A stretch of 64,000 nucleotides of DNA from JBFHIJ01 sp041596515 (GTDB lineage: Bacteria > Bacteroidota > Ignavibacteria > Kapaibacteriales > UBA2268), in NCBI GenBank assembly GCA_041596515.1, contig JBFHIJ010000007.1:52399-116398 (forward strand), given 5' to 3'. Numbering within the stretch: position 1 is the first letter of the stretch; each line of letters opens with the position of its first letter. Under the pieces are notes generated by a model that saw only the letters and a program-made list of their open reading frames with translations, did no database searches and had not been told where the DNA came from. A program made the position numbers and the translations under genes. Positions 27,353 to 37,364 of the stretch are shown one piece after another.

Positions 27353-29479
27353 TTAATCTTCTTCTTCTTGATCTTTTTTATATTTATCAATTAATGCAGA
27401 TTGAACATCGCCGGGTACAGGTTGGTATTCATCATATTGGGCTACGAATGTACCTTTTGCCTGAGTCATAGAGCGAATAGCTGTAGCATATTTATCTAAC
27501 TCTGCCTGTGGCATTTTAGCATTTACTACCTGGAATCTACCTTCAGTATCGATACCTAAAATCATACCACGACGAGAAGGTAAATCACTCATGATGTCAC
27601 CTACATAATCTTCCGGAACTTTAATAGCTACATCATAAACAGGTTCTAATATTTTTGGATTAGCTTTCACAAAACCGGATTTAAATGCTTGAGCGCCTGC
27701 CATCTTAAATGCAGCTTCGTTAGAATCTACCGGGTGCATTTTACCATCATAAACATAAACTCTGATGTCTCTTACATAAGACCCTGTAAGTGGACCAATC
27801 TCCATTTTGTCCATTACACCTTTCATGATAGCAGGCAAGAAGCGTTGGTCAATTACACCACCAACGATACAGTTTACAAATTCTAACTTACCACCCCATT
27901 TAAGGTCATGTAAATCTTTGCCTCGTACAGTCAAATCACTTGCATATGGTGCATCTTCTGACCATGGTTCTATTCTCAAGTGCACTTCTGCAAACTGACC
28001 TGCACCACCAGATTGTTTTTTATGGCGGTAGTCAGAATTAATAGATTTTTGGATAGTTTCACGGTAAGGTACGCGAGGCTCTCCAAAAACAGATTCAACT
28101 TTATAACGTTTCTCAAGTCTATATTTTGCTTTTTGTAAATGCAATTCACCTTGGGCATGAAGGATAGTCTGACGCAACTCTTGAGAGTGCTCTACAGTAA
28201 ACGAAGGGTCTTCTTTCATCAAAGAATGCAAACCTACACCCACTTTTTCTTCTTCACCTTTAACTTTAGGATAAACAGCAGTACGAATTTTTGGATTAGG
28301 GTATACGATAGGTGGATATTGAATATCTAACCCTTTTTCCGCAAATGTATCATTAACGTGTGCAGTTTTCAATTTTACTGTAGCAGCTAAATCACCTGCT
28401 TGTACTTCAGCAACATCTTTTCTATCTTTACCTTGAACAATAAATAACTGACCAAATCTTTCAGATTGATTTCGAGTATTATTATACATATCCATTGAAG
28501 ATTTCAAAGTACCAGTCATAACTTTAAAGTAAGTCATATCACCTAATCTAGGATCTGCATATAATTTATACATGAAGATAGATGTTTTTGATTTTGGATC
28601 GTAAACTATCTCATCACCTTCTTTAGGCTGCACAGGTGGCATATCTAAAGGAGAAGGGAAGCTATTTACCATAAAGTTTAACATTGCTACCATGCCAATG
28701 TTATTTTTACTTGAAACGGCAAATATTGGCATTATTAAGCGATTTGTAATAGCTTTTCTAAGACCCATTTTGAATTCTTCATTGCTGAGTTCGCCAGTGT
28801 CGAGATATTTATTCATTAATTCTTCGTCTGTTTCAGCTACCGATTCCAATAACTCATTAAACAAATCATCAGCCTTATCTTTAAATTCATCAGGAATTTC
28901 AGATTCAGTCATATTGCCATCTTTAAAAGATATCATTTTCTTTTCAAATACATCAATAACCGAATTAAAATCAGGCCCTGTAGTTACAGGAAATTGTGTT
29001 GGTTTTATACTTTTACTGTATCTTGCTTGCAATTCAGAAACAATCGTATCAAAATCTATATTTTCAGCATCCAATTTATTAATAACAAAAGCAGTTGGTT
29101 TTTCTAATTTGTTCGCATACTGCCAAGCAAAGTCAGAGCCGACTTCAGCACCATGAGAACCATTGATAGTAATTAAAGCTACATCTGCAGCGTAAATTGA
29201 TGAGTTCACTTCGCCGACATAATCGTCAAAACCTGGGTTATCTAAAATATTGATCTTCGTGTCTTTCCATTCTGCAAAAACGGGTGTACCGTATACAGAG
29301 TTACCTTTTTCATGTTCTAATTCTCTAAAGTCTGAAACTGTATTATCATCTTCTACTTTACCAATACGAGAAATCAGTCCTGTTTTAAATAAAATACACT
29401 CCGTCAAACTAGTTTTGCCGGAGCCTGCATGCCCCACCAAGGCAATGTTCCTAATGTTCTTTGATTCATAAACTTTCAT
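27353..29479 (-). CDS. EF-G-like translational GTPase (non-canonical)
   Basis: A 708-residue GTPase with the full EF-G layout: G domain (1-280), domain II, then domains III-V with IRVYVYDGKMHPVDSNEAAF. G1 is GHAGSGKT (16-23) and G4 is NKLD (134-137). In G3 the usual DTPGH is DNPGF (80-84), so the catalytic histidine is replaced by phenylalanine. Such EF-G-like paralogues are widespread beside true fusA; their job may be ribosome recycling or a specialised factor rather than elongation. Not fusA itself: no rps12/rps7/tuf neighbours. The ATG has GGAGA upstream. A standalone transcript ending at its own terminator. Confidence 0.85.
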   Translation of the reverse strand: MKVYESKNIRNIALVGHAGSGKTSLTECILFKTGLISRIGKVEDDNTVSDFRELEHEKGNSVYGTPVFAEWKDTKINILDNPGFDDYVGEVNSSIYAADVALITINGSHGAEVGSDFAWQYANKLEKPTAFVINKLDAENIDFDTIVSELQARYSKSIKPTQFPVTTGPDFNSVIDVFEKKMISFKDGNMTESEIPDEFKDKADDLFNELLESVAETDEELMNKYLDTGELSNEEFKMGLRKAITNRLIMPIFAVSSKNNIGMVAMLNFMVNSFPSPLDMPPVQPKEGDEIVYDPKSKTSIFMYKLYADPRLGDMTYFKVMTGTLKSSMDMYNNTRNQSERFGQLFIVQGKDRKDVAEVQAGDLAATVKLKTAHVNDTFAEKGLDIQYPPIVYPNPKIRTAVYPKVKGEEEKVGVGLHSLMKEDPSFTVEHSQELRQTILHAQGELHLQKAKYRLEKRYKVESVFGEPRVPYRETIQKSINSDYRHKKQSGGAGQFAEVHLRIEPWSEDAPYASDLTVRGKDLHDLKWGGKLEFVNCIVGGVIDQRFLPAIMKGVMDKMEIGPLTGSYVRDIRVYVYDGKMHPVDSNEAAFKMAGAQAFKSGFVKANPKILEPVYDVAIKVPEDYVGDIMSDLPSRRGMILGIDTEGRFQVVNAKMPQAELDKYATAIRSMTQAKGTFVAQYDEYQPVPGDVQSALIDKYKKDQEEED

Positions 29480-29658
29480 TGCTCTTCTCCAAAGTTATGA
29501 TATGTGTAGATAAATTCATTTGTTTAACTAAATATTGATTTTCCAAGCCCTAAGTTATACAATATTTCTCAAATAATAAAAATATTTTTGTGTTAAAATA
29601 CATTTACTTCTTTTTATGTATATTTGTAATAAGATTAATCCAAAAATGGGAAAATGTG

Positions 29659-30930
29659 ATGTATAGCTTGGATTTAAGCAATATTCTATCCATGAAAAAA
29701 ACAACTTTATCTAATGGTTTAAAAGTTGTTATGGTCTATAAAAATATTCCGACCATTAGCTTAGCTCTCTCCTACCGAATCGGCTCGAAAAATGAGATTA
29801 TGGGTCAAAGAGGCTTTGCGCATTTATTTGAACACATGATGTTCGAAGGCTCTAAAAACGTTCCTCATGGCAAATTCGACGAATTTTGTTCCATAGCAGG
29901 TGGCACTAATAATGCTTACACTACTTATGACTGGACATCATATACAATGACTCTGCCTGCTCACCAATTAGAATTGGCTCTCTGGTTAGAATCAGATAGA
30001 TTGTTCAATTTCGAAGTAAGCGAAGAGTCTTTAGAAACTCAAAAAAATGTAGTTACTGAAGAAATCAGACAAGTTGTAGAAAACTATCCTTATAGCAAAT
30101 GGAGAGAATTACTTGCCGAAAAAGCATTTTCTGCCTCTTCGGGTTACTCATGGGAAGTGCATGGTACCATAGAAGATGTGCAAGCTGCCACTTTGGACAA
30201 AGCTAATCAGTTCCATAAAAGTTATTACCAGCCTGACAATGCAGTATTAGTGTTAGTTGGTGATATCAATAATGCAACCTTGGAGTTAGTTAGGAAATAT
30301 TTTGATAAAGAACTACCTTCTGATTATAAACAATTAGAAAGATTTTCCGGCAAACATGAAATCATTGGTAATACCAAAGCTACCTTTGTAGATAATGTGC
30401 CTCATCCTGCTGTATTTCTAAATTATCACTTAGAAGGTTTTGACTCGGATGAAGTTTTAAAAGCTGACTTACTCTCTAACATAATGGGTTATGGAAAAAG
30501 CTCCAGACTTTTTGAGGGCTTAGTTTATGAAGATCAGATTGCATCTTCTGTTGGTGCTTATGTGGATAAAAGAGAAGATTCTTCGCTTTTTACAATTTAT
30601 GCAATAGCCAGTGAAAAAAACATCCAATCTGACGATATCAACTCACTTATAAAAGATGAAATAAAACACTTATTAATAAATGGAATTGATGCTGACGAAC
30701 TTCAGAAAGCAAAAAATCAAATTATTTCTTCAATAGCCTATGAAATTCAATATTCGTATGGAATAGCAGATGTTGTATCAACAAACTCTCTTTTCTTCGA
30801 TGATGATAGTAAGCTATTAAACATATTAGACAAGTATTCATCTTTTACAGATAAAGTATTGCTTGAACTGGGAGAAAAGATGTTTGATTTTGAAAATTCG
30901 GTGCGGATAGATGCTCTTCCAAAATATTAG
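29659..30930 (+). CDS. M16-family zinc protease, single-unit form
   Basis: A 423-residue M16 peptidase (processing-peptidase/PqqL-like half-length form). The zinc motif is HLFEH (residues 55-59) in GFAHLFEHMMFEGS, and VTEEIRQVVENYP supplies the third ligand. The C-terminal half contains the conserved GYGKSSRLFEGLVYE. No signal peptide is evident if translation starts at the ATG at 29659, so it may be cytosolic; an open frame reaches a GTG at 29590 whose hydrophobic start (LKYIYFFLCIFVI) could be an anchor, leaving location unsettled. GGGAAAA precedes the chosen ATG. It lies upstream of murC on the same strand. Confidence 0.8.
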   Translation: MYSLDLSNILSMKKTTLSNGLKVVMVYKNIPTISLALSYRIGSKNEIMGQRGFAHLFEHMMFEGSKNVPHGKFDEFCSIAGGTNNAYTTYDWTSYTMTLPAHQLELALWLESDRLFNFEVSEESLETQKNVVTEEIRQVVENYPYSKWRELLAEKAFSASSGYSWEVHGTIEDVQAATLDKANQFHKSYYQPDNAVLVLVGDINNATLELVRKYFDKELPSDYKQLERFSGKHEIIGNTKATFVDNVPHPAVFLNYHLEGFDSDEVLKADLLSNIMGYGKSSRLFEGLVYEDQIASSVGAYVDKREDSSLFTIYAIASEKNIQSDDINSLIKDEIKHLLINGIDADELQKAKNQIISSIAYEIQYSYGIADVVSTNSLFFDDDSKLLNILDKYSSFTDKVLLELGEKMFDFENSVRIDALPKY

Positions 30931-31033
30931 TGAACTTATAAACTTGAAAAGAGTATTATCGTATTGAATTAATAGCTAATTTTGATGAGATTTATTAGCT
31001 TTGTACTTTATAATTAACTTCAGTACGTAAAAT

Positions 31034-32404
31034 ATGTTTTCAACTGTTAAAAATATCCATTTTGTTGGAATTGGCGGTATCGGAATGAGTGGTATTGCCG
31101 AAATCTTAATAAATCAGGGATTTTCCGTGTCTGGTTCCGATATGAACCAATCGCAGAATACTGATTATTTAGAAAATATTGGTGCCAAAATATTTATTGG
31201 ACATTATCCGGAAAATATTAAAGATGCTGAAGTAGTAGTATACTCCAGTGCAGTCAAGGTTGCTCAAAATCCGGAAACTAAAGCAGCTTTAGAAAAAAAG
31301 ATTCCGGTCATTCGAAGAGCCGAAATGTTAGCTGAAGTTTCCAGACTAAACTACAATATTTCGATTTCTGGCACCCATGGCAAAACCACTACCACCTCGA
31401 TGATTGGTCTTATACTTATAGAAGCCGGAATCGATCCTACTGTTATTGTTGGTGGAAGATTAAAAGACCTCGGCGGAACAAATGCACGCTTAGGTCATGG
31501 GAAATGGACAGTTTTAGAAGCTGACGAGTACGATCGTTCTTTTTTACAGCTGACACCCACTCTTGCCATTGTAAACAATATGGAGTTAGAGCATTTAGAT
31601 ATTTACTCTGACTATGAAGATTTGAAGTCTACATTTGCAGAATTTGCAAATAAAGTGCCTTTCTACGGTAAAATTTGTCTCGGTTTAGATGATCCCGGCG
31701 TAAGAGATTTGTTACCACTATTAAACAAAAGATACACAACTTATGGGCTGTCTAAGCATTGTGACATTAGGGGCATCGACCTCAAACATAAAGGTAGGAG
31801 CTCTTCTTTTACTGTTGTTGAGCACGGTAAAGAGTTAGGCAATGTTACGATAAATATACCGGGAGAGCATAATATAAAAAATGCACTCGCTGCTATTTCT
31901 TCTGTAAGAGAGCTCAATATTGATTTTGAGGTGATTAGTAAAGCATTATCTCAGTTTAATGGCGTATTCCGCAGATTTGAAATTAAAGGCAAAAAGCAAG
32001 GTATAACAATTATTGATGACTATGCTCATCATCCTTCGGAAGTGTCTTCTACACTTAGAGCTGCAAGAGATGCATGGGAAAGAAGAGTAGTCTGCATTTT
32101 CCAGCCACATACTTACACTAGAACTCAAGCTCTAGCATCTGACTTTGGTAAATCTTTTGATGATGCTGATTTGCTTATAGTTACTGATGTATATGCTGCA
32201 AGAGAATTACCTATTGATGGAATTACAGGCAAAACTATAGCTGATGCAGCATCAAATGCAGGGCATAAAAATGTGCTTTATATGCCGAATTTTGATACAT
32301 TATACCAAAATATTAAACCTATGCTTTTAGATGGCGATATTGTGCTGACAGTTGGTGCAGGTAATATCTGGAAAATATCTGACTTACTATATGCTAACTT
32401 ATAG
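31034..32404 (+). CDS. murC: UDP-N-acetylmuramate--L-alanine ligase
   Basis: A 456-residue cytosolic ligase that adds the first L-alanine to UDP-MurNAc in peptidoglycan synthesis. The Rossmann start is HFVGIGGIGMSGIAEIL, the ATP loop SGTHGKTTTTSMIG, then EADEYDRSFL and DDYAHHPSEV, and the C-terminal domain QPHTYTR. Length is normal. It stands apart from any mur/fts cluster, between an M16 protease and two parvulin genes, which is unusual compared with the classic dcw layout but common in dispersed genomes. Confidence 0.96.
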   Translation: MFSTVKNIHFVGIGGIGMSGIAEILINQGFSVSGSDMNQSQNTDYLENIGAKIFIGHYPENIKDAEVVVYSSAVKVAQNPETKAALEKKIPVIRRAEMLAEVSRLNYNISISGTHGKTTTTSMIGLILIEAGIDPTVIVGGRLKDLGGTNARLGHGKWTVLEADEYDRSFLQLTPTLAIVNNMELEHLDIYSDYEDLKSTFAEFANKVPFYGKICLGLDDPGVRDLLPLLNKRYTTYGLSKHCDIRGIDLKHKGRSSSFTVVEHGKELGNVTINIPGEHNIKNALAAISSVRELNIDFEVISKALSQFNGVFRRFEIKGKKQGITIIDDYAHHPSEVSSTLRAARDAWERRVVCIFQPHTYTRTQALASDFGKSFDDADLLIVTDVYAARELPIDGITGKTIADAASNAGHKNVLYMPNFDTLYQNIKPMLLDGDIVLTVGAGNIWKISDLLYANL

Positions 32405-32445
32405 TTTTGATAATTAAGAATAATAACTAATTCGGAGTAGATAAA

Positions 32446-34506
32446 ATGAACATCAAATCAGGTGTACTTAAATTAATATCCCTTTTGATACTAAGTACTT
32501 CAGTATGTTTTGCAGGTTTATCTGACAAAGTAGTTGCCACCGTTGGTAAGCAAAATATTACTTATGGAGAGTTGCAAAGAGCATATCAAAAAAATATAAA
32601 TAGAAGCAGTGATAATCTTTCTGATTTGCCCAAAGATTCACTAATGAAATTTATAGATCTTTACATAGACTATAAACTTAAAATTTTAGATGCATTAGAT
32701 AGAGGTTATGCTAAAGACCAATCTGTTATTGATGAAATAGCACAAAACAGAAGAGTGCTCGCTCAGTCATTTTACTATGACAAACATCTAACTCAAAAAT
32801 ACATTGATGAGATGTTACCTCGTAGAAAGCAGGAATTCAAAATTGCTATAGTTGTAGTTACTAAACCTACTATGGAAACTGCGAATACTACAAAAGAATC
32901 ACAAAAACAGAAAGCTTTAGATGCTCTTGAAGAAATCAATAACGGTGCTGACTTCTCTGCTGTTGCTGAGAAATACTCCGAAGATGCAAATAACTCTCGC
33001 AAAGGTGGAATTCTACAAAACTACATCACCGGTGGTAAAATTCAAAAGCCCATCGAAGATGCTGTTTATTCAACTAAAGTAGGTAAAATCTATCCGGAAC
33101 TAGTAGAGACTGACTATGGATACTTTATAATCAAAGTATTAGATAAACAAAAAAGAGAATTTGTAAAAGCATCACATATATTATTTAGAAATCCTCCTCA
33201 AAAAGGATTATCTGCAGAACAAAAAGACAGTATTAATAAAAGCAACATCAAAAAAGCAAACGAAACTCTTGCGAAACTAAAAAAAGGTGAAAGTTTCGAA
33301 CGCCTTGCCGAATTGTATTCAGAAGACACATTCTCTGCTGCTCACGCCGGAAGTCTTACTAAGTATTATTCTCGTTCTACGGGTTTTGAAGACAATGGAC
33401 GTGCTTTGTTACCGGAATTTGAAGAAGAAATGTTTAAGCTAAAAGATGGTGACATTTCCGGTATTGTTCATACAGATTATGGTTTGCATATCATCAAAAG
33501 AGATTCTACTAAGCAAGTTGATTTGGATGCAGACAAAGACTTACTCAAAAAATTCTATAAATCTCACCTTTACCAAGAAGACAAAGAACAATTAGACCAC
33601 AAACTTATGCAAAAACATAGACTAATGGTTTATAAAGCAATAATTGAAAATGTACTGAAAAACACAGAAGACGGAAAAACTACACTGACTAAGGACTGGG
33701 ATGCAAAAATCCCTGATAATCTGAAACAATTTGTAATGTACTCGCTTTTTGGTAAAGATTATACAGTGGCTTCATTCATAGAAACAGTTAACACAGATCC
33801 TCAGCTCCGAGGTACAGCTTTTGAATATAATGCATTTATTAAAGCGATTGAAAAAATGCACTACAACGAAGTATTTGATAAAGAAACTGCAAATATTGAA
33901 AATGAAGAACATGAGTTTGAAGCTCTTTATAAAGAATATAAAAATGGTATTTTGCTATTCAAGGTACAGGAAGAAGAAGTATGGAACAAAATGTCTTTTG
34001 ACTCAACAGAAGCTAAAAAGTACCGGCAATCCAGAAAAAATGAGTTCTTGACTGATACTCTCTATGAAGTAAGCGAAATTTACATTATTGGAAAAGACTC
34101 TACTGCTGCCAAACTATATAAAACTCTTACCCCTGAAAACTTTAAACAAATTGCTTCAGAAAAAACTGAACGCCAAGGTATGCGAGAGAAAAGTGGCTTT
34201 GTAGGTGTAGTATCTTCAAAGAACAGCTTACTTCTCAGAAACCTTTTAGCCTCTGAAACGTTTGTAAAAGAAGGTACTATCACCAAACCTTTCCGCCACG
34301 AAGCTGGAAAGAGTATAGTTTATATTCAAAGAATAGTACTTCCTAGGATTAAAACTTTTGAAGAAGCTATCCCCAACTTCTCTTCTGACTATCAGGAACA
34401 AGTCCAACAACAACTTCTTGATACTTGGATTAAAAAATTAAAGAAAAAATACGATATTTCGGTTTCGGACAAAGCAATAAAAGAAATACTTAAAAATTCA
34501 AAATAA
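32446..34506 (+). CDS. Exported peptidyl-prolyl isomerase/chaperone with two parvulin domains
   Basis: A 686-residue protein with signal peptide (residues 1-23, ending SVCFAG) and an N-terminal SurA_N-like helical region (VVATVGKQNITYGEL). Two PPIC parvulin domains follow at about 125-235 and 240-355; the first has ADFSAVAEKYSEDANNSRKGG and the second ASHILFRNPP with FERLAELYSEDTFSAAHAG. The last 330 residues are helical and unassigned. It should help fold outer-membrane proteins in the periplasm. A CGGAG site precedes the ATG. It is 10 bases upstream of the SurA-like gene, forming an operon with it. Confidence 0.86.
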   Translation: MNIKSGVLKLISLLILSTSVCFAGLSDKVVATVGKQNITYGELQRAYQKNINRSSDNLSDLPKDSLMKFIDLYIDYKLKILDALDRGYAKDQSVIDEIAQNRRVLAQSFYYDKHLTQKYIDEMLPRRKQEFKIAIVVVTKPTMETANTTKESQKQKALDALEEINNGADFSAVAEKYSEDANNSRKGGILQNYITGGKIQKPIEDAVYSTKVGKIYPELVETDYGYFIIKVLDKQKREFVKASHILFRNPPQKGLSAEQKDSINKSNIKKANETLAKLKKGESFERLAELYSEDTFSAAHAGSLTKYYSRSTGFEDNGRALLPEFEEEMFKLKDGDISGIVHTDYGLHIIKRDSTKQVDLDADKDLLKKFYKSHLYQEDKEQLDHKLMQKHRLMVYKAIIENVLKNTEDGKTTLTKDWDAKIPDNLKQFVMYSLFGKDYTVASFIETVNTDPQLRGTAFEYNAFIKAIEKMHYNEVFDKETANIENEEHEFEALYKEYKNGILLFKVQEEEVWNKMSFDSTEAKKYRQSRKNEFLTDTLYEVSEIYIIGKDSTAAKLYKTLTPENFKQIASEKTERQGMREKSGFVGVVSSKNSLLLRNLLASETFVKEGTITKPFRHEAGKSIVYIQRIVLPRIKTFEEAIPNFSSDYQEQVQQQLLDTWIKKLKKKYDISVSDKAIKEILKNSK

Positions 34507-34516
34507 CGGATAAAAC

Positions 34517-35827
34517 ATGGCACATTTTTGCAAAAGAATTTTAGTACTTTTTGTACTATTTTTATCTTTTTGGTCTTCTACAGGTCTTGCACAAACTCCT
34601 GAAGATGGGGATACTCTAGACAAAATAGCAGCTATAGTGGGAAATGAAATCATTATGCAATCTGAAGTCAAGACTCAGGTATTAATGATGGCTCAACAAA
34701 ATCCTTCCATCGATTTAGAAGACAAAGAAATCTTTGATAAAGTTTTAGATGAACTTATAGCTCAGAAATTACTTATAACTAAAGCACTTGAGGATTCTGT
34801 TGTTGTAACCGATGACGAAGTTGAACAAAGATGGGACTATTTTCTTCAATCTGTAATTTCTCAGTATGGCTCTGAAAAAAGAGTTGAGCAGGTATATCAA
34901 ATGTCTATAGGTAGTATTAAAAACGAATACTCTGACCAAATACGTAAAAGCCTTCTTGCTCAGAAACTAAGCCAACAGAAGTTTATGGATGTCAAAGTTA
35001 CCCCAAGAGAAGTTGAGGAGTTTTATAATGAATATAAAGACTCTCTTCCACAGGTACCTGCCAAAATCGAAGTTTGTCATATTGTTAAAAATGTAACAGC
35101 TAGTAACAATGCTAAAGATGAAGCCCTTAAAAAGGCTAAACTTATCAGAGACTCTATACTTACAGGACAAGTTACTTTTGAAGATATGGCAATCAGACAC
35201 AGTGATGACCCAGGTACAAAAGATGAAGGTGGTGATTTAGGTTGGTTTGATAAAGGTAAGTTAGTTCCTGAGTTCGAAAAGGCTGCTTTTCAGCTTCAAG
35301 AAGGTCAGATATCATTACCTATAGAAACTCCATTTGGGTATCATTTGATTCAAACTATCGAAAAGAAACCTGAGGCAATAAATACAAGACACATTCTAAT
35401 AAAAATTGACGAATCTACTGATGATAGAGATGCTGCAATTCAATTCCTACAAGGATTGAAAAAAGAAGTTGTAGAAAATGGAAAAGATTTTGGAAAACTT
35501 GCTAAGCAATTCTCTGATGACAAAGATACTCGTGGATTTGGCGGCTTAATTGGTGCAGTTGGAATGGATGAACTACCTCCTACTTTAGCCTCAACTTTAA
35601 AAAATATGAAAGTTGGTGAAGTTTCTGATCCTGCTCCTTACATGGCAGATCCTTCTAAACAGGCTTATCACATTGTCCTTAAGAGAAAGGTAATTGATGC
35701 ACATAAAGCTGATTTGCAAATTGATTTTAAGGAGTTGGAACAACGTGCTAAAATCAAAAAACAAATGGAAATGCAAGCCAAATGGATTCAGCAGTTGAAA
35801 AAAGAAATCTATTGGGAAAAGAAATAG
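34517..35827 (+). CDS. surA: SurA-like periplasmic chaperone / peptidyl-prolyl isomerase
   Basis: A 436-residue periplasmic protein with signal peptide (about 1-25, ending STGLAQ). The N-terminal chaperone helices start DTLDKIAAIVGNEIIMQSEV, as in SurA. Two PPIC domains follow: one near 175-280 (VCHIVKNVT, FEDMAIRHSDDPGTKDEGG) and one near 285-395 (INTRHILIKI, QFSDDKDTRGFGG). Its order and length match SurA better than PrsA. Substrates are expected to be outer-membrane beta-barrels. It ends at a strong terminator; the two-gene unit with its larger paralogue probably acts on the same client set. Confidence 0.9.
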   Translation: MAHFCKRILVLFVLFLSFWSSTGLAQTPEDGDTLDKIAAIVGNEIIMQSEVKTQVLMMAQQNPSIDLEDKEIFDKVLDELIAQKLLITKALEDSVVVTDDEVEQRWDYFLQSVISQYGSEKRVEQVYQMSIGSIKNEYSDQIRKSLLAQKLSQQKFMDVKVTPREVEEFYNEYKDSLPQVPAKIEVCHIVKNVTASNNAKDEALKKAKLIRDSILTGQVTFEDMAIRHSDDPGTKDEGGDLGWFDKGKLVPEFEKAAFQLQEGQISLPIETPFGYHLIQTIEKKPEAINTRHILIKIDESTDDRDAAIQFLQGLKKEVVENGKDFGKLAKQFSDDKDTRGFGGLIGAVGMDELPPTLASTLKNMKVGEVSDPAPYMADPSKQAYHIVLKRKVIDAHKADLQIDFKELEQRAKIKKQMEMQAKWIQQLKKEIYWEKK

Positions 35828-35878
35828 ATTAAAACTCGAATAAATCTGAGAAATAATCCCATTTTAAATATGTACTTA

Positions 35879-35910
35879 CCCCCAAAAGTTATAAAATTCA
35901 CTTTTGGGGG
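35879..35910 (+). terminator. Intrinsic terminator after surA
   Basis: An 11-bp perfect stem (35879-35889 with 35900-35910; CCCCCAAAAGT / ACTTTTGGGGG) is followed by TTATTTATTTTC. It could also serve the convergent porin-like gene in part. Confidence 0.88.
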
Positions 35911-36003
35911 TTATTTATTTTCAATATATCAGTTGTAACTGCAGATGGATATCTAAGTAAATGAATCTTTAAAAGGCAATGTTAGTTGTTCTTTTTGCTT
36001 TTT

Positions 36004-37131
36004 CTATATTTTTATCTGCATTGATAATTTCACTAATGTTTTATCGGTTGCTTCATCATCATTATTTGTAGTTTCGACATCTAACAGTAGCATATTATAA
36101 CTATCAAATGAGTAAGCTACACCACCTATAATTCTTCTGGAGATATCATCTGACTTATCGGTATTATGATCAAAATAGTCATATCTTCCCATTAAGGATA
36201 TTTTATCTGTTAGCTTTAGCTCAGCAAAAACTGAAGCTCCGGCAAAATCTTCAGTCCGGAAGTCGCGAATAGTCAATGTATCTGACAAGATAGAAAAATT
36301 ATCACCTTCCATATTTCCTTTGCCAAAAGTATATTGAGTAGTTAGCGTAAGCATTGAAGATTCGTAAGAAGCCATTATATAATGATTTTGCCAATCTGCA
36401 AAATCTTCAGCTTCTGATATTTCATAAGGTATAGGCGCATTACCTTCACCGTAAATTGTAGCATAAGTAAACTGCAGACCTGGAATCACAAATGGCAAAG
36501 GCCTCGCAGTTAGTCTACCTTGGAAAGCTACAGACTGATTTTGGTTAATTCCGTTATAGCCGGCTCCATTATATACTCCTAAAGCATAAGAACCATACAA
36601 GCCTGCATATTTTTTATTTTTTACTTTCTTTTTATACGTGTCAGGCATCTCACCGCCAAAATAACCAAACCATGTTAGACCTAAGTCTGCTGATTTGGAT
36701 AATTTTGCACGCTCGGCATACATTTTTCCCTGCACTCTATATCTGTTTATAGCTTGCTCAAAATCTAAAAATGGCGTATGAACCATTCCAAATTCAAATT
36801 CGTTATCTGTAAAAACTGACCAATTTCCAATATCTAACGAGCCGTAAAAGTACTTAAAACGAAGCTCCAACCCGTCATCATCTTCATAAGTATCCACAGT
36901 CATCCTCATAGACAATATACCATAGGCTTGCTTTTTAAGAGTTAGATAGGCTCTATCCATATTGATCCCGGTATTCGTAAGTTCTCCGTTATCAATCTCA
37001 GTCTCAGCAGAAATAAATCCAAGCAAACCTATCTTAAGTTTGTCGTCTGTCTGCTCTTGTGTCTTGTTAACTTCTTCTGCTTGAGACCAAGTCAATAGCA
37101 ATAAACTGAATAGAAGAATAAACTTCTTCAT
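36004..37131 (-). CDS. Phosphate-selective-porin-like outer-membrane protein
   Basis: A 375-residue protein with signal peptide (MKKFILLFSLLLLTWSQAEE). The body alternates polar/aromatic strands typical of a 14- to 16-strand beta-barrel, for example AYLTLKKQAYGILSMRMTVD, ISLMGRYDYFDHN and YSFDSYNMLLLDVET, and it ends in LSMQIKI. It resembles the phosphate-selective porin O/P type, but no substrate can be read from it. The start at 37131 is supported by GGAG 7 bases upstream; the frame reaches 37179 without one. Divergent from uvrA across about 230 bases. Confidence 0.68.
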   Translation of the reverse strand: MKKFILLFSLLLLTWSQAEEVNKTQEQTDDKLKIGLLGFISAETEIDNGELTNTGINMDRAYLTLKKQAYGILSMRMTVDTYEDDDGLELRFKYFYGSLDIGNWSVFTDNEFEFGMVHTPFLDFEQAINRYRVQGKMYAERAKLSKSADLGLTWFGYFGGEMPDTYKKKVKNKKYAGLYGSYALGVYNGAGYNGINQNQSVAFQGRLTARPLPFVIPGLQFTYATIYGEGNAPIPYEISEAEDFADWQNHYIMASYESSMLTLTTQYTFGKGNMEGDNFSILSDTLTIRDFRTEDFAGASVFAELKLTDKISLMGRYDYFDHNTDKSDDISRRIIGGVAYSFDSYNMLLLDVETTNNDDEATDKTLVKLSMQIKI

Positions 37132-37364
37132 CCCATTCTCCAAAAATATTAAATAAGTTTTACCAATAACAACGTACAAAACTAATCCCGAATTGTTAAG
37201 ATTGTATAAAGACTTAGTAAAGATTGTTAATATGTAGTAAGTTTAATCAATATTTCTTTATAGGTCTTTACACTATCTTTATAATTTCCTCTAATAATAT
37301 ATTTTCTCAATTATCAATATTGTCTTAAATTGCTTGATTGTATACATAACCTATTCGATATTAT

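Noticed and set aside
28692..29156. A 154-codon open frame on the plus strand
   Set aside because: It lies wholly opposite the EF-G-like gene, whose domains are intact; the frame has low-complexity Ser/Leu content typical of antisense shadows.
27353..29479. True elongation factor G (fusA)
   Set aside because: G3 is DNPGF and there is no ribosomal protein or tuf neighbour; an EF-G-like paralogue fits better.
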